Source: Actinomycetes bacterium (GTDB taxonomy: Bacteria > Actinomycetota > Actinomycetes > Propionibacteriales > Propionibacteriaceae). Taken from it: 29,861 nt of DNA. The stretch covers positions 1 to 29,861 of the forward strand of contig JAEZYG010000088.1 in assembly GCA_023419175.1 (NCBI GenBank), in the 5' to 3' direction. The position numbers and the translations under genes are program-made. Of the stretch, positions 1-6,639 are shown piece after piece; within the stretch, counting starts at the first letter, position 1, and each line of letters opens with the position of its first letter. The notes under the pieces are model-generated. The model had not been told where the DNA came from and ran no database searches. It was given only the letters and a program-made list of their open reading frames with translations.

Positions 1-718
1 CCAAAGCACCGTGGACACCACCGAGCTGGCGTTGCAGATAGCCCACTGGATCGGTGCGCATGACGTTGATAGTCATCGTCGCCCCCAATTTAGAAGCGAG
101 ATCCAATTTGGAATCATCCACATCGCACGCAACCACCCGATAGCCCATAGCTCGGGCATATTGAACAGCTAAATGTCCTAATCCTCCGATACCAGAGATG
201 ACCACCCAATCGCCAGGTTCGGCTTCTACCATGCGCAAACCCTTATAGACGGTCAATCCTGCACAGACGATCGGGGCTGCTGTCATATCGTCCAGATTAT
301 CGGGGATCTTCGCGACGAAATTGGCATCTGCAACCACATATTCGGCGAATCCGCCGTCCACATCATAGCCAGAGCGCTTCTGATGAGCGCATAAAGTCTC
401 CCAACCTGAAAGGCATTGTTCGCACGCTCCACATGCCGAATGCAGCCACGGAACACCGACACGATCTCCGATCTGAACACCTGTCACATAATCGCCAAGC
501 TGGACGACCTCACCGATCGCCTCATGCCCAGGAATACGTGGGAGAGGAGGCTTATCAGGCCAATCTCCATTCGTCGCATGGAGATCGGTATGGCATACGC
601 CACAGGCGTGAACGCGCACCAAGACCTCACCGATCCCAGGCGTAGGAACCGGAACTTGACGCAATTCCAACGGCTGCTGGAATTGAGTCACCACCGCTGC
701 TCTCATCATCTCACCCAT
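1..718 (-). CDS. adhP: Zinc-dependent alcohol dehydrogenase, AdhP-like (partial, 3' end outside window)
   Basis: Reading leftward from 718, about 239 codons are visible before the window edge. The protein starts MGEMMRAAVVTQF. It carries the GroES-like catalytic zinc motif (CGVCHTDLH, then GHEAIGEV), a structural-zinc cysteine cluster (CGACEQC and a following C) and a Rossmann-fold glycine motif (GIGGLG). These are features of the medium-chain zinc ADH family; AdhP is the closest match from memory. It lies 7 bases after pta, so it is probably the last visible gene of the eut operon. There it would reduce acetaldehyde to ethanol and regenerate NAD+, a job done by the iron-dependent EutG in enteric operons. 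ATG 718 is chosen because GAGG sits 5 bases upstream; ATGs at 709 and 706 are alternatives, and 706 gives the usual MRAAVV start. No encapsulation-type N-terminal helix is visible; the C-terminus is not in view. Confidence 0.9.
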   Translation of the reverse strand, partial: MGEMMRAAVVTQFQQPLELRQVPVPTPGIGEVLVRVHACGVCHTDLHATNGDWPDKPPLPRIPGHEAIGEVVQLGDYVTGVQIGDRVGVPWLHSACGACEQCLSGWETLCAHQKRSGYDVDGGFAEYVVADANFVAKIPDNLDDMTAAPIVCAGLTVYKGLRMVEAEPGDWVVISGIGGLGHLAVQYARAMGYRVVACDVDDSKLDLASKLGATMTINVMRTDPVGYLQRQLGGVHGAL

Positions 719-725
719 CTCTACC

Positions 726-2756
726 TCACATACTCGCTTGAATAGCGGTGATCGCTACCGTATTGACAATGTCGGCAACCAAAGCTCCTCGGGAGAGGTC
801 ATTGATCGGTTTATTCAATCCCTGAAGGACTGGGCCAATCGCCAAAGCTCCTGAACTGCGCTGAATGGCTTTATAGCCGATATTTCCCGTCTTGAGATCG
901 GGGAAGATCATCACATTGGCTTGTCCTGCAACCTGAGAGTTCGGCAATTTCGTTGCCGCAACGCTTGGATCAACAGCAGCGTCATATTGAATAGGTCCTT
1001 CAACAGCAAGGTTGGGATCGCGCTCTTTCACCAAACGAGTGGCTTCAATCGTCTGATCGACATCAGGACCTTTACCAGATGTCCCCGTCGAATAGGACAG
1101 CAAGGCAACCTTCGGATCGATACCAAATTGACGTGCTGTTTCAGCAGTCGTGAGAGCGATATCAGCGACCTGCTCAGGAGTCGGATTGGGATTGACCGCG
1201 CAATCGCTAAAGACCATCACCTGATCGGAAAGACAGATGAACAAAGCAGAGGAGACTACCGAAGCTCCCGGTTTCGTCTTTACGATTTGCAAAGCTGGAC
1301 GGATCGTTGCAGCAGTCGTCGTGATTGAACCTGACACCATGCCATCGGCATATCCACAATGAACCATCATCGTGCCGAAATAGCTCAGATCAGCCATCTG
1401 CTCATACGCTTGCTCGTAAGTGACGCCTTTCTTCGCACGCATCTTGGCGAATTTCTCAGCGAATTCTTCACGCCAGGGGCTATGTGCTGGATCGACAATC
1501 TCCACCCCATCCAGAGTGACGCCTGCCTCAGCAATCGTCCGTTCGACAGCAGCGCGCTCACCGAGCAGAGTCAGGCGACAAATCTTTTGCTCGATAAGAC
1601 GCTCAGCCGCCTTGACGATCCGAGGCTCGACACCTTCCGGTAGAACGATATGTTTCTTAACTGCGCGAGCACGCTCCAAAAGCTGATGTTCGAACATGAG
1701 AGGTGTGACGACCTCATCCGACCCGATGGGAGCTGGACGTCTCATGAGAGCAGAGAAATCGAGATCGCGTTCACAATGACGTTTAGCTTGTTCGATCTGA
1801 ACCGAATTTATCTGAATAGAAGAATAGTGAGACTCACTCAGTTGACGGCTTATCTCACCCATATCCCGTTTGGTGGAGATCAGAGGTGTGGTGGGCAAGA
1901 TCTCATTCCACAAGGTGAGAACTGCGCGTTTAACCTCAGAAGAACCCGCTGCAATTGCCGCCGCCGGACGGGGATAATGTCCGCTTTGAGCCGCAACCAC
2001 CAAGGCGAGAGGAATATCCTCACGTGAGGCGTCAAAGAGGACGACGGATTCCCCGCTGATTTTCGGTAGCAGATCGGTGATCGACATATCCGCACAGACC
2101 ACCGTTGAAATCTTCTGCCTTTCGTCTGCACGTCCAGCGATAAGACTTCCCTCACAGCGACGGATAAGAGCACTCAGTGCATCATCATGGACAAGCGTGG
2201 GCTCGACAACGAAGGCAGGAACAGAGGCAACAAGTGATTTACGTTCAATACTGCTCGATACTGTGATCGCCGCCGCCACCTGGGCGTGATGCCGGATCGC
2301 CTCGTCAATGGCGACTTTGATACGGGCATTGACTGCCTCCACCGTCCCATCGGAAGGAACGACCACAGCAAGAGGGGCGGAAATATTGGTTGCTATCGTG
2401 GCATTCCACGCATATTCAATAGGTTTAAGAGCGGAATCGTAATCGCTGCCGAGAACGAGCATCGCATCATATCCAGCACTGGCCTGCGCATAGCGAGAGA
2501 TGATGGTGGCAAGAGCGTGATCGCCTTTATCCAAGATCTCATCTGTGCTCACTCCGCAAGCGTGAGAGGCGGTGATATGCGTCGTTGAAGCGAGAGCCTC
2601 TACGAGAGGATCGCTCTCTGCTGTCACGATTGGACGGAAGATCCCAACCCGTCCATAGGACGAACGCATCTGCTCAAGAATACCGATCGCCAATTCGAGC
2701 AGATGAGAGCTATGATCGCTCGGACATAGATAGAGTGCAGGGCGCGTATTTACCAT
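726..2756 (-). CDS. pta: Phosphate acetyltransferase, full-length form
   Basis: A 676-residue protein that converts acetyl-CoA and phosphate to acetyl phosphate and CoA. The C-terminal half (about residues 345-676) is a recognisable PTA catalytic domain, with EGVEPRIVKAAE, YADGMVSGS, LSYSTGTSGKGPDVD, GPIQYDAAVDP and FPDLKTGNIGYKAIQR. The N-terminal part resembles the P-loop-like region plus DRTGG domain of long housekeeping Pta proteins, although no clear P-loop remains. The start ATG overlaps the stop of the upstream small gene (TGATG), which indicates translational coupling inside the eut operon. Enteric operons use a short catalytic-only PTA (EutD) and many other BMC operons use the unrelated PduL. 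The long Pta here is therefore unusual. I see no convincing terminal encapsulation helix, so it may act outside the compartment. Confidence 0.93.
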   Translation of the reverse strand: MVNTRPALYLCPSDHSSHLLELAIGILEQMRSSYGRVGIFRPIVTAESDPLVEALASTTHITASHACGVSTDEILDKGDHALATIISRYAQASAGYDAMLVLGSDYDSALKPIEYAWNATIATNISAPLAVVVPSDGTVEAVNARIKVAIDEAIRHHAQVAAAITVSSSIERKSLVASVPAFVVEPTLVHDDALSALIRRCEGSLIAGRADERQKISTVVCADMSITDLLPKISGESVVLFDASREDIPLALVVAAQSGHYPRPAAAIAAGSSEVKRAVLTLWNEILPTTPLISTKRDMGEISRQLSESHYSSIQINSVQIEQAKRHCERDLDFSALMRRPAPIGSDEVVTPLMFEHQLLERARAVKKHIVLPEGVEPRIVKAAERLIEQKICRLTLLGERAAVERTIAEAGVTLDGVEIVDPAHSPWREEFAEKFAKMRAKKGVTYEQAYEQMADLSYFGTMMVHCGYADGMVSGSITTTAATIRPALQIVKTKPGASVVSSALFICLSDQVMVFSDCAVNPNPTPEQVADIALTTAETARQFGIDPKVALLSYSTGTSGKGPDVDQTIEATRLVKERDPNLAVEGPIQYDAAVDPSVAATKLPNSQVAGQANVMIFPDLKTGNIGYKAIQRSSGALAIGPVLQGLNKPINDLSRGALVADIVNTVAITAIQASM

Positions 2757-3091
2757 CAGCTCATCACCTTTGTAATCATCATGTCGAGTCCAGAAGGTTC
2801 ATAGCCGAGAGCGGCAATAACCGCTTTGCGCACGATAGCCTTATCGGGTGTCGGCTCACCTGCACTATCTGAATTAACACCAGCAGACTCACTGCTTATC
2901 GAATGCATTTTCTCGCCACAATCCGCACTTTCCGAATCGGATGGAGTGAAGGGAATGAGACGGAAATTGCGTTGCTGAGCGTATTCAGCCGCAAGCCCAG
3001 TGACGATATCCGACTCACCTAGACGATATTCACTGCGTCCAGATTCGATCAGCTCGTCAATCGTTACCTTGGTGAAAATACACCGTGCCAT
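2756..3091 (-). CDS. Small BMC-operon protein: EutQ N-terminal-like domain, linker and C-terminal helix
   Basis: I do not recognise a named family for this 111-residue protein. Residues 1-50 match the N-terminal segment that begins EutQ and EutT in this same operon: a threonine near residue 7, a glycine near 18-25, then a hydrophobic-Thr-x-x-Ala-x-Glu pattern (IVTGLAAEYA; ITPLAKDKA in EutQ). Residues 51-82 are a Ser/Glu/Asp-rich, probably disordered linker. Residues 83-96 (DKAIVRKAVIAALG) form an amphipathic helix resembling BMC encapsulation peptides and the helix at residues 68-83 of EutQ. The whole resembles EutQ without the cupin domain. It sits 9 bases after a shell gene and overlaps pta by one base (TGATG). 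An adaptor role between cargo and shell is inference only. The SD-like sequence GGAGGAT lies just upstream of ATG 3091. Confidence 0.8.
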   Translation of the reverse strand: MARCIFTKVTIDELIESGRSEYRLGESDIVTGLAAEYAQQRNFRLIPFTPSDSESADCGEKMHSISSESAGVNSDSAGEPTPDKAIVRKAVIAALGYEPSGLDMMITKVMS

Positions 3092-3100
3092 CTATCCTCC

Positions 3101-3721
3101 CTATGCTCCTTGCACTGTAGCCAGCGCGGATAGTGCAGCCTGTCGAGCCGCAGCTATATCGGATTCACTTCCCGATAGCCAGACCCGTCCGAATTTTCCG
3201 TAGAAATTCAGATGGTTCAGGTAAATCGGAGCGGCTTTTTCCGCTTCATTTGCAGCCAAAGTGATATAGGCCGCCGGTTCGACTTCCAAGACGAAGAGTG
3301 ATTGGCCGCCCACAATCATCGTCCCGCGATTCTGTTTGTTCAGAATCTGTGCCTGACGAGGGTGAATATTGGTGATGACCTGTTCTGAAACCACTGTCGG
3401 CTTGACCCGTGCCGTCAGCGGGAGATTCAAGGTAGTCATCACCACTTCCCCAGCGCGTATGATCTCTGCCTGAGATTCTCCATGAACCTCAAAAGAGCCA
3501 TATTCACGTTCAACGATCTGAGCCCCTGGACGCACATCTACCGTCTTCAAGATGGAATCCATCATCGGAAATACCCAGTTCGCCGGTGACATTTCGACAT
3601 AGAGAGAGCTCATCGATTCCACCGCAGGATCACCTTCGCTCACCGCTCCCACATAGGCAGCGAATTGCGGCTGCAAGCGATCCAGGTGAACATAAGCTCT
3701 CAATCGAAAGTCAACATTCAT
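3101..3721 (-). CDS. Tandem BMC-domain (BMC-T type) shell protein
   Basis: A 206-residue protein starting MNVDFRLRAYVHL. Two BMC-like halves can be traced. The first, about residues 35-105, contains SSLYVEMSPANW, LKTVDVRPGAQIVEREYG and an A-x-EVVM helix. The second, about 115-203, contains SLFVLEVEPAAYITLAANEA, GRVWLSG and ARQAALSAL. Length and layout fit the pseudohexameric trimer class (EutL/PduB/PduT-like), but it is clearly different from EutL at 8144-8800 and is more divergent from canonical BMC domains. ATG 3721 overlaps the eutJ stop as ATGA, which decides the start over an upstream in-frame ATG inside eutJ. It would add a second trimeric facet protein, possibly gated or metal-binding; no cysteine cluster for Fe-S is visible. 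The exact subfamily is uncertain. Confidence 0.8.
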   Translation of the reverse strand: MNVDFRLRAYVHLDRLQPQFAAYVGAVSEGDPAVESMSSLYVEMSPANWVFPMMDSILKTVDVRPGAQIVEREYGSFEVHGESQAEIIRAGEVVMTTLNLPLTARVKPTVVSEQVITNIHPRQAQILNKQNRGTMIVGGQSLFVLEVEPAAYITLAANEAEKAAPIYLNHLNFYGKFGRVWLSGSESDIAAARQAALSALATVQGA

Positions 3722-4557
3722 TCCAGCCCTCCAGTGATGGGCTGAGCCCAAGCCGCCACCCCCAAAGGTGTAACGAGCATCGGCTCGGGAGCCACGGTGG
3801 ACTCAATCCCTGTCACCGTGGTCATGATCTGTTCAATACCGGTAAAAGCGCAGGTTCCACCCACCATCTGAATGCGCTCAACGCCTTTGCCGGCGATCCC
3901 TTCTTTGACGATCGTTGACACTTTCTCCAAGGTGGGGCGAACTAAAGGCATCAACTTAGCGTGATTAGCTGGATCCCTTTTCATCTGTTCCGCCTCATCA
4001 AAGGAGACGCCCAACGATCCAGAGATCACCAGAGAAAGATGAGTACCTCCGCTGGGTTCATCTAAAGTCTCGACGACTTTCCCATCTTTGAGAATGGCTA
4101 CACCGGTCGTACCGCCACCGATATCGACAACCGCCCCATTGGTCATGCCCAAGACGGCATTCGCCGCTGTCGGTTCATCGACAACAGCAGTGCATTCGAT
4201 ACCGCACCCTTCCAAGACGTAATGGTGGGCTCGGTGATCCGATTCATTGACAGCCGGCGGAATAGTCACAGCTCCTGCGGTGAGCTGACGTCCGGTAGCT
4301 TTTTCCAATTTCTCCTTCAAAGAACGCACAACGCTCATAGCTCCAGAGAAATCCCAGACAATACCGTCCCTCACCACATCGGCAAATTGATTGGCAGCCG
4401 CCAACGGACGTCCATCCTCATCGGTGATGATGATGACAGTAAATGCCGTTCCCAGATCGACCCCCACCTTGATCGGCAGATTCGGATCGATCTTCCCAGG
4501 CTTCTTCAAAACCTGAGCGGCTTTCTTCATCGTCTTTTCAACCTGTGCTGGTGTCAT
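3718..4557 (-). CDS. eutJ: EutJ, Hsp70-like ethanolamine utilisation protein
   Basis: A 279-residue protein of the sugar kinase/Hsp70/actin fold, almost the same length as enteric EutJ (278). It shows the ATPase phosphate-1 motif VGVDLGTAFT near residue 32, the family-typical DVVRDGIVWDF, the hinge motif DEPTAANAVLGM, the phosphate-2 motif VVDIGGGTTG and the adenosine-region motif MVGGTCAFTGIE. EutJ is proposed to be a chaperone or reactivation-type factor of the eut compartment; its biochemical role remains unproven. Its ATG overlaps the eutT stop (ATGA), and its own stop overlaps the next shell gene in the same way. This indicates coupled translation. Confidence 0.95.
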   Translation of the reverse strand: MTPAQVEKTMKKAAQVLKKPGKIDPNLPIKVGVDLGTAFTVIIITDEDGRPLAAANQFADVVRDGIVWDFSGAMSVVRSLKEKLEKATGRQLTAGAVTIPPAVNESDHRAHHYVLEGCGIECTAVVDEPTAANAVLGMTNGAVVDIGGGTTGVAILKDGKVVETLDEPSGGTHLSLVISGSLGVSFDEAEQMKRDPANHAKLMPLVRPTLEKVSTIVKEGIAGKGVERIQMVGGTCAFTGIEQIMTTVTGIESTVAPEPMLVTPLGVAAWAQPITGGLE

Positions 4558-5393
4558 TCGTCGATACCGGCTTTCATGCGCAGTTGAAGGAAGTAGAAAG
4601 TGCTCGACAATCTGTTAAATGCATGACAGATCGATGTGCCATAGGGATGATGAGGCGAGGGGAAAGCCTCCATCGCCACTATCTCGATTTCACGAGACAT
4701 CGTCCTCGCCATATTCAACCAATGCTGAAGTTCCGGTTCGTCCTCATCAATCGTGAGATGATCGATCCCCAAGACAGACTTAGGATGATGCGTAGCTTCA
4801 TGGATACGTTCAGCATCCCACGTCTTGAGATGGAGTTGAGCAACTGGACGCTCGTTGTATTCAGCTGACGTCAACTCGCGGCAATAGGCAGCAACCGTCC
4901 GCAGATCGCGCACGAGAGCATCTTGACCTTCCTGCTTTGCGATTCGTTGAATCAGCATGACAAGAGCCAGGAGAGAATCGACTCGTCCTCGCAAAACGAT
5001 ACGTGGATGGGTCTTGACTGCATAGTGTTCGGAATTGAGCTGAGTCATATAGCTCGGCTTCTTTGTGATCTGAGTACCACATGTCTCGCAGGTGGGCAGA
5101 TCCCCTTCAAAGGAGACGGGGAAAACCGAGGGTTTATCCCATGCGTCCAGATCTCCACCGGTGGAGTGGTGCACCTCGCCAGCAGATTTAGCTGCCACAG
5201 CAATACGCCCATCATCTCCTGTGTGAAGCGGCGTATTGGCATCCTGTTCGACTAAAACCAATTTCCACTGATTGACGAAATCGGTCGCCGAAGGCGATAG
5301 ACGAGCACCCGCTGGGACATTGACGCGAGCCCCTTGGGTTGGAGAACGCAATTGCCCTCTCAGATCGGCTTCTGTGACGATCATCGTCTTCAT
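4554..5393 (-). CDS. eutT: EutT, ethanolamine-pathway corrinoid adenosyltransferase
   Basis: A 279-residue protein that transfers adenosyl from ATP to cob(I)alamin and so supplies the cofactor of EutBC. The N-terminal segment (TEADLRGQL, VNVPAGARLSPSATDF) is the EutT/EutQ-type N-domain. A metal-type CxxC follows at C102 and C105 (TCETCGTQITKKP), then the conserved THPRIVLRGRVDSLLAL and the C-terminal ALxRLSSTxY-type motif (FNRLSSTFYFLQL). Salmonella EutT is described with H-x11-CC-x2-C; here only CxxC is visible and the preceding histidines (75, 76) are about 25 residues away. It overlaps eutQ upstream and eutJ downstream by ATGA. Confidence 0.94.
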   Translation of the reverse strand: MKTMIVTEADLRGQLRSPTQGARVNVPAGARLSPSATDFVNQWKLVLVEQDANTPLHTGDDGRIAVAAKSAGEVHHSTGGDLDAWDKPSVFPVSFEGDLPTCETCGTQITKKPSYMTQLNSEHYAVKTHPRIVLRGRVDSLLALVMLIQRIAKQEGQDALVRDLRTVAAYCRELTSAEYNERPVAQLHLKTWDAERIHEATHHPKSVLGIDHLTIDEDEPELQHWLNMARTMSREIEIVAMEAFPSPHHPYGTSICHAFNRLSSTFYFLQLRMKAGIDE

Positions 5394-6034
5394 CCTTCCC
5401 AGTTAGCGGGGAAAGTGACATAGATGAATTTGGCCCATGTTGGGGTTCCAAAGGTGATCGACGATCCCTTGGGAACATAGAGGATATCGCCGGGACGGCC
5501 GACCTTGCCGCCACCGTCTCCCCCAAGATGCAATTCGCCTTCCAAGACGATCTGCACCTCGTCATAATCCAATGTCCAGGGAAATTCTCCCTTGGTGATG
5601 GTCATATATCCGGCAGCCATGGGAGAACCATTATCTGCGCTGATGGCATCGACTGTGGTCACATCCATGCCGGATGGGATGACAGGTTGGTCGAATTTCT
5701 CGCCAACGAAATCATCTTTCTTCGCTAATACCACTGGGAATTTCTTCCCCGTGGTGGAGACGGATTCACCGTCTCCACCAGCGGAACCCAGCAACTTCGT
5801 CACGATGGCGCGGACGACATCAGCAAGCTCATCGCCACCCTCACCACATCGTTCGGTAGATACCGTTTGATTGACAGGAGGAGCTACAGGGGCGTCACCT
5901 GTAATGATCTCTACGCCCAGATCACGAGCTTTATCCTTTGCCAGCGGGGTGATGATTGCACCATGAGGGACGACAAGACGTCCATCAAAACGTGCCTTTT
6001 CGACCTCTGTTGCAGTGATGAGTGCTTTAGCCAT
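5390..6034 (-). CDS. eutQ: EutQ, cupin-fold acetate kinase-like protein
   Basis: A 214-residue protein. The N-domain (residues 1-47) contains VVPHGAIITPLAKDKA. A linker follows, with an amphipathic helix at 68-83 (DELADVVRAIVTKLLG) that looks like an encapsulation peptide. A C-terminal cupin domain lies at about 120-210 (GYMTITKGEFPWTLDYDEV, ELHLGGDGG, RPGDILYVPKGSSI). Salmonella EutQ has been reported to have acetate kinase activity. Together with the pta in this operon it could complete acetyl-CoA to ATP plus acetate. The start has GGAG five bases upstream; the stop overlaps eutT (ATGA). A 57-base gap separates it from eutM and shows nothing notable. Confidence 0.95.
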   Translation of the reverse strand: MAKALITATEVEKARFDGRLVVPHGAIITPLAKDKARDLGVEIITGDAPVAPPVNQTVSTERCGEGGDELADVVRAIVTKLLGSAGGDGESVSTTGKKFPVVLAKKDDFVGEKFDQPVIPSGMDVTTVDAISADNGSPMAAGYMTITKGEFPWTLDYDEVQIVLEGELHLGGDGGGKVGRPGDILYVPKGSSITFGTPTWAKFIYVTFPANWEG

Positions 6035-6091
6035 GTTCGCTCCGAAATGTTGACAGGCGGGAATTAGCTTCTAAATAGTGTGTGCGTCAGC

Positions 6092-6388
6092 TCACTCGAC
6101 AGCGTTGCCCTTGGGGAGAATGATCTCGACATCGCCGTGAGGACGCGGGATCACGTGAACCGAGATCAGCTCGCCAACGCGACCGGCGGCAGCAGCACCA
6201 GCGTCAGTAGCGGCCTTGACAGCACCGACATCACCGCGAACCATCACGGTCACATAGGCGGCACCGATCTGCTCCTTGCCGATCAGCTTGACGTTAGCGG
6301 CCTTCACCATCGCATCGGCTGCCTCAACAGCGCCGATGAGACCCTTGGTCTCGACCATTCCGAGTGCGATCATCTGGACATCAGCCAT
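6092..6388 (-). CDS. eutM: EutM, hexameric BMC-H shell protein (short form)
   Basis: A 98-residue single BMC-domain protein that tiles the compartment facets as hexamers. It has MIALGMVETKGLIGAVEAA, ANVKLIGKEQIGA, the GDVGAVKAATDAG helix and VIPRPHGDVE, all typical of EutM/PduA. ATG 6388 has a near-consensus AAGGAG seven bases upstream, so this product is very likely made. The same reading frame is open upstream for another 80 codons with its own start (see the extension entry). A longer EutM form is therefore possible. It is the only BMC-H gene in the window. Confidence 0.95.
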   Translation of the reverse strand: MADVQMIALGMVETKGLIGAVEAADAMVKAANVKLIGKEQIGAAYVTVMVRGDVGAVKAATDAGAAAAGRVGELISVHVIPRPHGDVEIILPKGNAVE

Positions 6389-6628
6389 GGAAGTACTCCT
6401 TTTTTCTTGAACAGCTAATTTGTCGCTTGTTGCTGAGTTGGAACCGCTCAGCGATTCCTTTTCTTGCAGTTTTTCAGTTGTGGATTCAGTTGTATCAGCC
6501 GGAATATCGATCGGCTCGACAGTCGGCTGAGGCTCATTGACACTTTCAACGACGGACTCAGCGGTTGTCTTCGCTGGTTTCGTCGCATTCGTGCGGCGTT
6601 TCTTGGTAGGAGTCGCAGTCTTGCTCAT
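6389..6628 (-). other. In-frame 80-codon low-complexity extension upstream of EutM
   Basis: The frame of eutM stays open from ATG 6628 (GTG 6634 is also possible) to the eutM start, without a stop. The 80 residues begin MSKTATPTKKRRTNATKPAK, a basic Thr/Ala/Pro-rich stretch, and continue as a Ser/Thr/Glu/Pro-rich acidic region without hydrophobic segments, so they are probably disordered. AGGTGAG lies five bases before ATG 6628, and the eutE stop is only a few bases further upstream. Read through, it would give a 178-residue tailed EutM. PduB and PduB' in pdu operons are a known case of long and short shell proteins made from two starts in one frame. The expression of the long form is inferred. 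Confidence 0.6.
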
Positions 6629-6639
6629 CCTCACTCACC

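Noticed and set aside
3721..3751. Longer N-terminus (MGSAHHWRAG) for the second BMC-T protein
   Set aside because: It would lie inside eutJ; the ATGA overlap at 3721 gives the family-like start.
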